From Lepus europaeus (Eukaryota > Chordata > Mammalia > Lagomorpha > Leporidae): a stretch of DNA of 64,000 nt. Position numbers and translations under genes: made by a program. Numbering within the stretch: position 1 is the first letter of the stretch; every line of letters starts with the position of its first letter. Positions 37,787-48,536 of the stretch are shown one piece after another. Location of the stretch: the NCBI RefSeq assembly GCF_033115175.1, contig NC_084840.1, forward strand, positions 78,135,179 through 78,199,178. The letters run 5' to 3'. The notes under the pieces were generated by a model. That model saw only the letters and a list, made by a program, of their open reading frames with translations, ran no database searches and was not told the DNA's origin.

Positions 37787-38350
37787 TTTAGTAAATATAA
37801 ATTTCAAAGTACAGTTTATGGGTTACATTGGCTTTCCCCCCCCATAATTTCCCTCCCACTTGCACCCCTCCTATCTCCCGCTCCCTCTCCCATTCCATTC
37901 ACATCAAGATTCATTTTCAATTCTCTTTATATACAGAAGATCGGTTTAGTATGTATTAAGTAAAGATATCATCAGTTTGCACCAACTCATAAACACAATG
38001 TGTAAAAATACTGTTTCAGTACTAGTTATAGCATTACTTCACATTGGACAACACATTAAGGACAGATCCCACATGAGAAGTAAGTACACAGTGACTCTTG
38101 ATGTTGATTTAACAATTTAACACTCTTGTTTATGGCATCAGTAATCTCCCTAGGCTCTAGTCATGAGTTGCCAAGGCTATGGAAGCCTTTAGGGTTCGCC
38201 GACTTCGATCTGATTCCGACAGGGTCATAGTCAAAGTGGAAGTTCTCTCCTCCCTTCAGAGAAAGGTACCTCCTACCTTGATGGCCCCGTTCTTTCCACT
38301 GGGATCTCACTCGCAGAGATCTTTCATTTACGTCTTCTTCTTTTTTTTTT
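37787..38350 (-). mobile_element. 5'-truncated L1 3' UTR
   Basis: A minus-strand L1 3' end, single-module type, flanked by the direct repeat tttgaaataatttttt (37769 and 38351). It ends 5' at a poly-T run that corresponds to the internal A-rich tract seen in other copies (for example 30480-30495). Confidence 0.88.
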
Positions 38351-38366
38351 TTTGAAATAATTTTTT

Positions 38367-39056
38367 AAGACACATGGAAGCAACTGGGATATTTGTGATA
38401 ACAGATAAGAAGGGTCTCCTTGATTATAGTTAAATTGGTTTGGATTTCAGATATTCATTACTGAATTTATTCCTGTTTTTTCATACTTTGGAAAAGTACA
38501 AAATAAATAATTTTTGGGCAGTCTACTCTCTTTCAAACAGTGAACTAATACAATTTGCATGTGCAAGATGCACACAAAGGAGATTGTTTCAGGCCGCACT
38601 ATGAAACTTTCTCCCCTTGTTTTCTCCTTTGTGTTTCAGTTATTATACTAACTTTGTGGATGATATTAAAATTCTGCACAATGTGAACAGGAAAAACTAT
38701 AAACTGCTTTGCATGGGCCAGTTTTTCATGACAAATGAACTTTAGCTTTAAACACGTATACATGTTCAATGTTTGTGAGTTGTGTTCCTAAGGAAGGTCT
38801 GTTTTGGTGCATTATCCCAGAGAAGCAGGAGCAATCAGTGTCAGGCTGTTGGATCTGACTTACTGTAGCAGTGACAGTGTGCTGCTTTTTTTTTTGATTT
38901 AATCATTCTCTATATTACCACAGTAAAATATATTATAAATTCCAAGAGATTATTGAAATGCAATAATAACCTATGACTTCACATTGATGAGGCTATTGAT
39001 AACAAACTGACCAGTGAAGTAACTAGAACAAAGTTCAAATGTAAAAAAAAAGATTC
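38367..39056. other. No gene recognised
   Basis: AT-rich, apparently unique. It may include distal downstream sequence of B3GALNT1 but nothing proves this. Confidence 0.35.
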
Positions 39057-39070
39057 ATTGTTCTATTTTT

Positions 39071-39405
39071 TTTTATTTTTATTTTTTGACAGGCAGAGTG
39101 GATAGTGAGAGAGAGAGACAGAGAGAAAGGTCTTCCTTTTAGCCGTTGGTTCACCCTTTAATGGCCGCTGCGGCCAGCGCATCTCGCTGATCCGAAGCCA
39201 GGAGCCAGGTGCTTCTCCTGGTCTCCCATGCGGGTGCAGGGCCCAAGCACTTGGACCATCCTCCACTGCCTTCTCGGGCCATAGCAGAGAGCTGGCCTGG
39301 AAGAGGGGCAACCGGGATAGAATCCGGCGCCCCAACCGGGACCAGAACCCGGTGTGCCGGCACTGCAAGGTGGAGGATTAGCCTGTTAAGCCATGGTGCC
39401 GGCCA
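39071..39405 (-). repeat. Young CSINE
   Basis: A well-preserved minus-strand C repeat with CpG-rich interior (aatggccgctgcggccagcg) and head ggccggcaccatggcttaac. The flanking duplication attgttctattttt lies at 39057-39070 and 39406-39419. Confidence 0.95.
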
Positions 39406-40003
39406 ATTGTTCTATTTTTACAATATAGAAACCACCATAGCATGTAAACACACACAAAGTAATAAATAATAATTTATAACTATAAAATACTGCAATATTT
39501 GGAAGTACCTTATGAATGACCAAAACCATGAAATTTTGTTCAGTATAACTTCAGGGAAGTTTCTCACACAGAAATACAGATTTTTGTAAATTGGAACTCC
39601 ATGTAAGAGACACATGAAACCCTTAAGTGACTGGATTGCTCAATAAACAGAACTCCACACTGCTTTCTTATAAAGGCCTAATGAGTTTAGAATTCAGTGA
39701 AATCTTTAAGAAAGTCTAACCTATAGAATAGTGGGTTTAAATTGTTTGGTCCTAGTTTAAAAAAAAAGCAAATTCCTTTGTAAGATATTTTATTCATCTG
39801 AATATTACCTTTAAAGGGCCTGACTTGATTTATATCCAAATAAATCACAGTAATGTATAACTTTCAGTCTCCAGTCTATGGGTTCTCCATGACTTTTGAT
39901 TCAGTGTAAGTCAACACACTGACCTTCCTATGAGTTTCCCATAGTACCAGCTTCAGCGTTTTCCACAGATTTCTGTCCTCTAGGTTTTTGATGGAGTGTG
40001 AAG

Positions 40004-40999
40004 TTAGTAATGGCATGTGGTATTTCTGAGCATAACCTGCCAAAAGGTGATGATTTCCTTAGAAGAAAAGCCATGTGCTGCAATCACACGTCTAAGCTGA
40101 CAGAAATCCAAATGGATTCTATATAAAAAGAAAAGGTTTATGTCTTCTGGAAAATGAATGTCCACCTTTAACAAATTCAAACAGATCCCAACATAAACAT
40201 CTTCAAACTTGATAGGTTTTACGTGACCCATCATGTCATAGATCCTTGGTACCAAATCTTTGGACATTATATAGCCCAACCCACTGCAATTTGGAGGGAA
40301 TACTTTGAAAGGATATTCCTGGTATGAAATATGGGTCTTTTGATAAAATCCTCTGTAGGAATAGTTCTCAATTAGAGGATAACCTGTGAAAAATTCCTCT
40401 GGGTTGTTTAAGTTTAAAAGATACTTCACTAAATTGCCAGTACTGATGAAAACATCAGTATCTGTCTTCATGATGTACTTGGCATTGGGACAAAACTCAG
40501 TGACCCACCTGAATGCCATAATGGTTTTCAAGGTCAGGTTATTATAGGTGTCTAAAAAATCTTGTCGTATTATGTCACCGTAAAGAAGGTGTTCATCCTC
40601 TAAAGACAATGCTAACATTTTGTCTTCCTTTTCAGCCTGTTGGCCCAATAAGAAAAATGTAAGAACCTCATATCCCCACCAAGACTTTTTTTCACCCCAA
40701 GTAACTCTAATGGCCTGTCTGGCTTTCACATCTGAGGGATGAGAAGTTACCACGATGACCAGAAATGGGTTTTGATGAGAGCAGTTTGAATGCTCCCGAA
40801 GAATGAAGCAGAAGTTCTGTCTGTAAATTGGCTCGTACTCATAGAAGTACATCAAGTTTAGACGTGCAATCACATTGTACTGAGGTAGGCTGAGATACCA
40901 CATCACCAGGAAACTCAGGAGTGACAGCAGCAGGAGGCTCCATTTGAGGGATCTCAGTGACATCCTACTTGGAAGGGCAGTCAAGAGAGCCAGGTCCAT
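40004..40999 (-). CDS. B3GALNT1: Globoside synthase, beta-1,3-N-acetylgalactosaminyltransferase 1
   Basis: A 331-codon intronless frame. The enzyme transfers GalNAc from UDP-GalNAc in beta-1,3 linkage to globotriaosylceramide, making globoside (Gb4, P antigen) in the Golgi. Seen: a type II membrane anchor (about 20-38, WSLLLLSLLSFLVMWYLSL), family-31 transferase blocks RQAIRVTWGE (94-103), EDEHLLYGDIIRQDF (134-148), the metal-binding DTD (180-182, in MKTDTDVF), EDVYVGICLNLLKV (266-279), and sequons at 72, 154, 212, 237 and 326. Length equals that of the human protein, whose coding region is also one exon. I start at 40999 because MDLALLTALPSRMSLRSLKW parallels the human N-terminus. A second Met (13) has better start context, and the frame stays open upstream to 41134 without homology. 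No breaks: apparently functional. Confidence 0.95.
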   Translation of the reverse strand: MDLALLTALPSRMSLRSLKWSLLLLSLLSFLVMWYLSLPQYNVIARLNLMYFYEYEPIYRQNFCFILREHSNCSHQNPFLVIVVTSHPSDVKARQAIRVTWGEKKSWWGYEVLTFFLLGQQAEKEDKMLALSLEDEHLLYGDIIRQDFLDTYNNLTLKTIMAFRWVTEFCPNAKYIMKTDTDVFISTGNLVKYLLNLNNPEEFFTGYPLIENYSYRGFYQKTHISYQEYPFKVFPPNCSGLGYIMSKDLVPRIYDMMGHVKPIKFEDVYVGICLNLLKVDIHFPEDINLFFLYRIHLDFCQLRRVIAAHGFSSKEIITFWQVMLRNTTCHY

Positions 41000-41189
41000 C
41001 CACAGTAGCTCAAAAACACGTAAGCCGCATGTTCCTCTTGATTTATTTCTTCTGAGTGAAAGACTTCCGATTTCACCAGCTGAACATTCAGCAGTATGTA
41101 GTTGCCAAAAATAATGCTTGATATGTCTACTCAAATGCAGAGCTTCTGATACTTGCTTAAAATTCTACCATACACTGCTTATAAGATAC

Positions 41190-41345
41190 ACACCTCAGCC
41201 CACGCGCGACGGGCACTCAGAGGCGGCCGGCGCTCCTTCCTCCCTCCCCGCCACGCACACGCAGGCTGCGTGCAGTCGCACGCACGGCCCGGCGCGCTCC
41301 AACCACGCGCCGAGGCCGTTGCCGGTGCCCCGACAGTGTGCTTCT
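41190..41345. promoter_or_regulatory. CpG-rich cluster upstream of B3GALNT1
   Basis: A sharply bounded stretch of about 150 bases with many CpGs (cccacgcgcgacggg, gcggccggcg, cggcccggcgcgctcc), 190-350 bases upstream of the B3GALNT1 start codon. It could be the promoter or a 5' non-coding exon of this gene; on the minus strand, gggctgag followed by gtgtgt (about 41200) could serve as a donor. There is no TATA box visible. Inference from position and composition. Confidence 0.5.
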
Positions 41346-41878
41346 TAGGTAAAATTTATATTTAACCACAAGAGAAAAGTGTGTCACTGGGGAAAAATGC
41401 ATATAACTATGTGTTTGCATATATAACTTTATTCTGTAGATTAGACTTTATATAATTTGTTTATTTAGTTTTTCAGTTCAGGGCAAAAGGAGAAAAATGA
41501 AGCTTGAGAATTTGCAATAGATTTTATTTTTGCTGTCTCTTTACTAGGTGTTAACTGAAGGAATCAAAACATATCAGGACTGATTCATATGTACTTTGAG
41601 CAGGTACTATCAAAGTAAGCATTTGTTATTCACAACAAAGAGGAGTTTGAAAGATCACATTTTCAGATTCAGCTTCTCTCTGTGATGTTTAATTGTTGTA
41701 GTAACTTAAATTGGAAGAATCTCTTCGAATAGGAGAATATAGTTCCCTGGTAATGGACTTCATCTTAAGTAAGAATGTTATGGAGAATAAAAATTGACTT
41801 CCTTTACTCCACCATTAAGATTGAGCCTATTAAATTTCCATGTGAAATATAAAAAAATAAGTGTATATACATATGTAT
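41346..41878. other. No gene recognised
   Basis: AT-rich upstream flank; no exon can be assigned by eye. Confidence 0.35.
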
Positions 41879-41891
41879 ACACTTTTTTAAA

Positions 41892-42234
41892 TTTTTTTTC
41901 ATTTTTGACAGGCAGAGTGGACAGTGAGAGAGAGAGAGAGAGAGAAAGGTCTTCCTTTTGCCGTTGGTTCACCCTCCAATGGCCGCTAGGGTAGGCGCGC
42001 TACGGCCGGCGCACCGCGCTGATCCGATGGCAGGAGCCAGGTGCTTCTCCTGGTCTCCCATGGGGTGCAGGGCCCAAGGACTTGGGCCATCCTCCACTGC
42101 ACTCCCTGGCCACACAGAGAGCTGGCCTGGAAGAGGGGCAACCTGGACAGGATCCGTGCCCCGACTGGGACTAGAACCCGGTGTGCCAGTGCTGCAAGGC
42201 GGAGGATTAGCCTAGTGAGCCATGGCGCCAGCCC
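41892..42234 (-). repeat. Young CSINE
   Basis: A minus-strand C repeat with intact CpG-rich blocks (gcgcgctacggccggcgcaccg), GA tract at 41925-41945, and a probable short duplication acactttt(t)taa on both sides (41879 and 42237). Confidence 0.92.
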
Positions 42235-42363
42235 TGACACTTTTAAGAATTTAATAGAGTCTTACAAGAAAACAAAAATTTGCTTGGTAATTAATGTTGT
42301 CATCTATCAAAAAAATTGATATATCTAAAGGACACCGCACTGGTACATTGAGAATTGATTCAT

Positions 42364-43820
42364 CTGTAGGACGAACAATTTAATCTTTAGACCTTATAAA
42401 AGAGATGGCTAACATTTTTCTGTAATAGCATAGCCAAAATAAGAACTTAAATAATAATCTCATAGCTAGATTTACTTCGCCATCCGCGAAGTAAACAGTA
42501 AGTAGAAAAAAACTTCCCTTTCAGACCAAAGGGAAAGAAAGTTTTAAAGTGAGAATATAATTTTCCTCATGGGCATTGTCTACCTTAGAAAAACTACTAC
42601 AGAACATGCCTGTGACTATAGACTTGTAGTTCAGGCCACCGAAGATTAGAGATGGGACGTGGGCACTCCCTTGACTTGCATCCTCTGGTCTGCTTTCACA
42701 AAAACCAGGAGGAAAAGAAAGCTAGGCATCAGAAACAATGGGTGGCAGGCCTATTAATGGCTGATCTGTACAGTGATCTGCCCTCAAGGAGACCCAACAG
42801 GCCAGTCCACTGCAGTGGCTTTCAATGTGGTAAGCCTGGGCTTCAGCAGAAGTCAGCTTGTGAAGAGCCCTGGCAGCTCTGCCAAGACTTGGATCACTGG
42901 AAATGGACCTGCCCTGGAGTCGAAGGATGCCCAGGTCAGAGCCACAGATCTTATTGGCTCTAAGCTGAAGAGCCCTTCACTCAGTCCAACTTCCAAAGTG
43001 ACCACTGCAGCTGAGGGGATGGTCAAGTAGGGTCAGCAACATTGCAGGCAGAACTGTAAATTTCTTGTTAGAGATGCCACTTGCCTTTACCTGGCCAGCT
43101 CTCCTCCCAGGCCAGCTAAGTAATAAAAGTCAACAGAGTACCTTCCCCCAGGTGGTTCACACCTCCCTTAGGATGTACCCCATGTGAAGAGATAGGTAGG
43201 TCTGGGCCTCTTAACTTACAAGGCCTAAAGCCCAACAGATTACTACCAGGCCCCTTCTGTCAGGTTCTATTTGCCTCTCAACCAGAAAACTTAATTGTAG
43301 CTTAGACAGCACCTTTCTTAGCTCCTCTAGTAATGACGCACTTGGGCCTCATTCCTTTGTAATCATAACCTCTATTCTACCACCAATGGCTCTACTCCCA
43401 ACCTGTGTGTACTGATGGTCCTCTTCCCCACTTAATGCTGTAATTGTTCAGACCTGGTTAACGCCACTCTTAGGATCATTGGTTACTATCCTCACTCTGT
43501 CTTTTATGACCTTGTCTAAATATGATCAGAGTCGGCAAACTTGGAAGGCTTCCATAGCCTTGGCAACTCATGACGACAGCCTAGGGTGGTTACTGGCACC
43601 ATAAACTAGAGTGTCAATTTGTTGGTCAACAACAGGAGTCACTGTGCACTTGCTCCTCATGTGGGATCTCTGTCCTTAATGTGCTGTACATTACGATTCA
43701 ATGCTATAACTAGTACTCAAACAGTATGTTTCACTTTGTGTTTCTATGTGGGTGTAAACTGTTGAAATCGTTACCTAATATATACTAAACTGATCTTCTG
43801 TATATAAAGAGAATTGAAAA
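42364..43820 (+). mobile_element. ORF2-less L1 chimera: 5'-truncated and tailless copy
   Basis: Matches, in reverse, about 22130-23610 of the element at 21983-27104: spacer with Gag-like remains (42364 to about 43500), then L1 3' UTR. It stops at gagaattgaaaa, about 100 bases short of the usual 3' end, with no A tail. A 15-bp direct repeat tgagaattgattcat flanks it (42349-42363 and 43821-43835). The duplication shows the ends are original rather than a later deletion. Confidence 0.85.
42640..43110 (+). pseudogene. Retroviral Gag/protease-like remnant in spacer
   Basis: Frame 42652-42963 carries two knuckle-like blocks. The second keeps CX4HX4C (LCQDLDHWKWTC), with the preceding cysteine position occupied by Trp. 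The first has CGKPG followed by Leu instead of His and one extra residue. The downstream stretch 43040-43090 faintly resembles the start of a retroviral protease, with an altered active-site region and a stop before it. Order (nucleocapsid then protease) fits a class I endogenous retrovirus. It has the same origin as 22996-23322. Confidence 0.6.
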
Positions 43821-44023
43821 TGAGAATTGATTCATTGCTCTAATCTACATTTTCTAGCGACAGTGACTTCAATAATCATACCGTATTAGTGAATATTTCA
43901 GTTTACCCTTGCCTACTGTAGTGTTTATTGCAAATCCTAAGGATTTTGTGAAGATTTTTAAGTTTGGTAGCACATTTTATACCAGAAATGTCAAACGCTG
44001 TGCTTTAAGAATATCCATGTTTA

Positions 44024-47000
44024 AAGGCGGCAAGATGGCGGAATAGGAAGGGAGCACATTGATAGTTCAGCAAGACACACAGGTTAATAAAAGTGGTGAT
44101 ACTGCAGGGTCAAGGAAGAGTGGGGGAAGAAACAGCAGCAGAAACTCTTCCGGAACTAGTGATTCACAGTGGACCTGCGTGGAGAGCGTGGGAGCCCAGG
44201 TTCGGGACACCAGCGGCAGACTCAACGCACCAGCGCTGGAACGCGAGGTGAGCCGAACCTCCATAGCCCGAGACACCAGCGGGCAAGTGGAAAGAGGAGA
44301 CTAGAGGGAACGAGGCTTGAAACTCCGTGGGGAAAAGTTCACCAGGCTAACTAGAAGAGAGATAGGAAAAAAATTTAAAAAGTGAACGATACGGACACAA
44401 GTTTCTCTCTCTCCGCTCACCCCTCAAAGGCGAGCAAGACAGAGCGGGCGCCATTTTGGACATACGTCATAAGCAGGGCGACCTCAGGTCTGCACCAGCC
44501 CTGAGCCTAGCAGAAAAACCTGACTCTGGGGGGAGGGGTGAAATAACTGGAGATTAGCATCTAACTTGGCAACCCAGTGGGAGACTGCAGGAGAATTGGA
44601 GCCCACACCGAGGGCAGCAGAGATTCCCTGTGTGGTCCTTGGGAAAGAGCTTCCAATCTCTGGCTCCTGTGGGTATATCATTTGCCTGCTAACTACCTCC
44701 AATTACGTTCAGCTGTGTGGAATTACTTCCCTTTTGAATCAAAAAAAAAAAAAAAGAAAGAAAGAGAGATTTACCACGCCTAACCTGGGAGTGTCATCTT
44801 TGACACACCCTCAACCCTGAGGAACCAAACACAGCTCTCAGTCCACACTCATCTCAAGCCTCTAAAGCTCCACCGAAAGCAGACAGTCCACTTAGTATAG
44901 AGCCATAGTGTAACAAGAAAAAACACCACAGTGAAGAAACCAAATATCTCCAACATGCCATACAACAAACGCAAAAACCGAGGTAACAAGAACAAGGAAG
45001 ACACTATGACGCCCCCAAATGAAAAAGACACCCCAACTCAAGATTATGAAGATGAAGAGATCTTCAGCACGCATTGCTTTAACAGAGCATCAGAGTTTAA
45101 TTCTATGTCAAAGAGAAATTGAGCTTCCTGTGATCTTTTGCTGTGAGGTTTCCTTCCTTTACCTTCTTTCATATTGGTGACCATGTTTCTGCGTTTCTGT
45201 GTGTAACACATCTTTAAGCATCTTTTGCAGGGCAGGATGAGTGGCAACAAATTCTTTCAGTTTCTGTTTGCTATGAAAAGTCTTAATTTCACCTTCATTC
45301 ACAAATGAGAGCTTTGCAGGATATAGTATTCTGGGCTGGCAATTTTTTCTCTCTTAGTACCTGGGCTATGTCTCGCCATTCCCTTCTAGCTTGTAGGGTT
45401 TCTGATGAGAAGTCTGCTGTGAGTCTAATTGGAGATCCTCTAAGAGTGACCTGACGTTTCTCTCTTGCACCTTTTAGGATCTTTTCTTTATGTTTCACTG
45501 TGGTGAGTTTGATTACAACATGCGTGCTGAAGATCTCTTTTGGTCATGTTTATTAGGGGTTCTATAAGCTTCCTGTACTAAGATGCCTCTGTCCTTCTCC
45601 AAACCTGGGAAATTTTCTGCTAGTATCTCACTGAAAATGCCTTCTAATCCTTTCTCCCTCTCCATGCCTTCAGGAACTCCTAGAACCCGAATGTTGGTTT
45701 TTTTAATAGTATCCTGTAGATTCCTGACAATATTTTTTAGATTTCTAATTTCTTCTTCTTTTCTTTGGTTTGCCTGTTTCCTTTCCTGTTCTCTGTCTTC
45801 TAAGTCTGATATTCTCTCTTCTGCTTCGCCCATTCTGTTTTTAAGGCTCTCTAATGTGTTTGTCATTTGATCTATTGAATTCTTCATTTCATTATGATTT
45901 CTAGTTACTATCAGAGTTTCTTGTTCCACTAGTTGTTTCATTTCATTTTGATTCCTCCTTAATATTTCACTTTCACGAGAGAGATTTTCTATCTTGTCCA
46001 TGAAGGATTTCTGTAGTTCAAGAATTTGTTTTTGAGAACTTCTTAATGTTCTTATCAATTTTTTGAGATCTGCTTCTTGCATTTCCTCTATCTCTTCATC
46101 TTCATAATCTTGAGTTGGGGTGTCTTTTTCATTTGGGGGCTTCATAGTGTCTTCCTTGTTCTTGTTACCTCGGTTTTTGCGTTTGTTGTTTGGCATGTTG
46201 GAGATATTTGGTTTCTTCACTGTGGTGTTTTTTCTTGTTACACTATGGCTCTATATTAAGTGGACTGTCTGCTTTCAGTGGAGCTTTAGAGGCTTGAGAT
46301 GAGTGTGGACTGAGAGCTGTGTTTGGTTCCTCAGGGTTGAGGGTGTGTCAAAGATGACACTCCCAGGTTAGGTGTGGTAAATCTCTCTTTGTTTTTTTGA
46401 TTCAAAAGGGAAGTAATTCCACACAGCTGAACGTAATTGGAGGTAGTTAGCAGGCAAATGATATACCCACAGGAGCCAGAGATTGGAAGCTCTTTCCCAA
46501 GGACCACACAGGGAATCTCTGCTGTCCTCGGTGTGGGCTCCAATTCTCCTGCAGTCTCCCACTGGGTTGCCAAGTTAGATGTAATCTCCTGTTATTTCAC
46601 CCCTCCCCCCAGAGTCAGGTTTTTCTGCTAGGCTCAGGGCTGGTGCAGACCTGAGGTCGCCCTGCTTATGACGTATGTCCAAAATGGCGCCCGCTCTGTC
46701 TTGCTCGCCTTTGAGAGGTGAGCGGAGAGAGAGAAACTTGTGTCCGTATCGGTCACTTTTTAAATTTTTTTCCTATCTCTCTTCTAGTTAGCCTGGTGAA
46801 CTTTTCCCCACGGAGTTTCAAGCCTCGTTCCCTCTAGTCTCCTCTTTCCACTTGCCCGCTGGTGTCTCAGGCTATGGAGGTTCGGCTCACCTCGCGTTCC
46901 AGCGCTGGTGTGTTGAGTCTGCCGCTGGTGTCCCGAACCTGGGCTCCCACGCTCTCCACGCAGGTCCACTGTGAATCACTAGTTCCGGAAGAGTTTCCTC

Positions 47001-47885
47001 TGCTGTTTCATCCCCTACTCTTCCTTGACCCTGCAGTATCTCCACTTTTATTAAAGTGTCTCTCCCCCGGACTAATAATGTGCTCCCTGCCTATTCCGCC
47101 ATCTTGCCGCTCTCTACTGCCCAACAGATTATTATCAAGCCCCTTCTATCAGGTTCTATTTGCCTCTCAATCAGAAAACTTAATTGTAGCTTAGACAGCA
47201 CCTTTCTTAGCTCCTCTAATAATGACTCTGTCCTTTGTTCTAGACCCTGTCTAGCACACTTGGGCCTCATTCCTTTGTAATCATAACCTCTACTCTACCA
47301 CCAATGGCTCTACTCCCAACCTGTGTGTACTGATGGTCCTCTTCCCCACTTAATGCTGTATAATTGTTCAAACCTGGTAAATGCCACTCTTAGGATCATT
47401 GGTTACTATCCTTACTCTGTCTTTTATGACCTTGTCTAAATATGATCAGAGTCGGCAAAGTTGGAAGGCTTCCATAGCCTTGGCAACTCATGACGAGAGC
47501 CTAGGATGGTTACTGGCGCCATAAACTAGAGTGTCAATTTGTTGGGTCAACAACAGGAGCCACTGTGCACTTGCTCCTCATGTGGGATCTCTGTCCTTAA
47601 TATGCTGTACATTGTGATTTAATGCTATAACTAGTACTCAAACAGTATGTTTCACTTTGTGTTTCTATGTGGGTGCAAACTGTTGAAATCTTTATACTAA
47701 ATTGATCTTCTGTATATAAAGAGAATTGAAAATGAATCTTGATGTGAATGGAAGGGGAGAGGGAGCGGGAGAGGGGAGGGTTGTGGGTGGGAGGAAGTTA
47801 TGGGAGGGGGAAGCCATTGTAATCCATAAGCTGTACACTGGAAATTTATATTCATTAAATAAAAGTTAAAATAATAACAATAAAA
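44024..47885 (+). mobile_element. ORF2-less L1 chimera rearranged as inverted repeat
   Basis: One insertion, bounded by the exact 17-bp duplication aagaatatccatgttta (44007-44023 and 47886-47902). Segments: sense 5' UTR and ORF1 start (44024 to about 45060); an inverted segment (about 45061-47117) holding the start of the spacer, ORF1 and the complete 5' UTR; and sense spacer end plus 3' UTR and A-rich tail (47118-47885). The 5' UTR with ORF1 start therefore occurs twice in opposite orientation (about 1.03 kb arms, 44024-45060 and 46089-47115). No internal target-site duplication is seen, which argues for a single event. Confidence 0.88.
45295..46220 (-). pseudogene. L1 ORF1 in inverted segment, frameshifted
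   Basis: Same start and sequence as the intact ORF1 at 25140-26201 for 225 codons. A 1-nt loss near 45520 then shifts the frame to a stop; the downstream part continues in another frame (45498-45295) and is shifted again near 45345. A partial third ORF1 start (MKKPNISNMPYNKRK) is on the plus strand at 44931-45060. Confidence 0.85.
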
Positions 47886-47902
47886 AAGAATATCCATGTT
47901 TA

Positions 47903-48180
47903 TAAAGTGTCCACTTTTCTGGTAATACAATGCCTACCATCTTATGGTAGTTGATTTATTTTTTATTTCTTATGTATATTTTTGGTATCATGGGTTCTTG
48001 AGGCAATGATAAAAAACTGTTAGTGTATTCTTAAGCAAGTGCTCTAATAGCCTTTTCCTCTTTCCATTTTTAAAACATTATTCTCAAAATAGGCACAGAT
48101 TATTTCCAGAGCAATCTTGCCTTTCAATTTATCAGTTTGTTACCACTTCCCTTTTGTCACCCAAATAGGGCTTTTCCTTA
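47903..48180. other. No gene recognised
   Basis: AT-rich spacer between mobile elements. Confidence 0.35.
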
Positions 48181-48193
48181 GAAAGTAGTGAGT

Positions 48194-48523
48194 GGTCTAG
48201 GCTAATCCTCTGCCTGTGGCTGCGGCGCTGGCACCCCAGGTTCTAGTCCCGGTTGGGGTGCCGGATTCTGTCCCGGTTGCTCCTCTTCCCATCCAGTTCT
48301 CTACTGTGGCCCGGGAGTGCAGTGGAGGCTGGTCCAGGTCCTTGGGCCCTGCACCTGCATGAGAGACCAAGAGGAAGCACCTGGCTCCTGTCTTTGGATC
48401 AGGGCAGCGCGCCAGCTGCAACACGCTGGCCATAGCGGCCACTTGGGGGGTGAACCAATAGAAAAAGAAAGACCTTTCTCTCTCTCTCACTAACTCTGCC
48501 TGTCAAAAAAAAAAAAAAAAAAG
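48194..48523 (+). repeat. CSINE, slightly 5'-truncated
   Basis: A plus-strand C repeat missing its first ~15 bases, ending in ctctgcctgtcaaaaaa and a long A tail. It is flanked by gaaagtagtgagt at 48181-48193 and 48524-48536. Confidence 0.94.
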
Positions 48524-48536
48524 GAAAGTAGTGAGT

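Noticed and set aside
41000-41134. 45-codon N-terminal extension of B3GALNT1
   Set aside because: The family's N-terminus begins at the Met at 40999 (331 residues, same as human). The extension shows no homology and is probably 5' untranslated sequence.
44024-47885. Two separate L1 insertions in opposite orientation
   Set aside because: Only one pair of target-site duplications (44007 and 47886) encloses everything and none is found at the internal joins, so a single complex insertion fits better.
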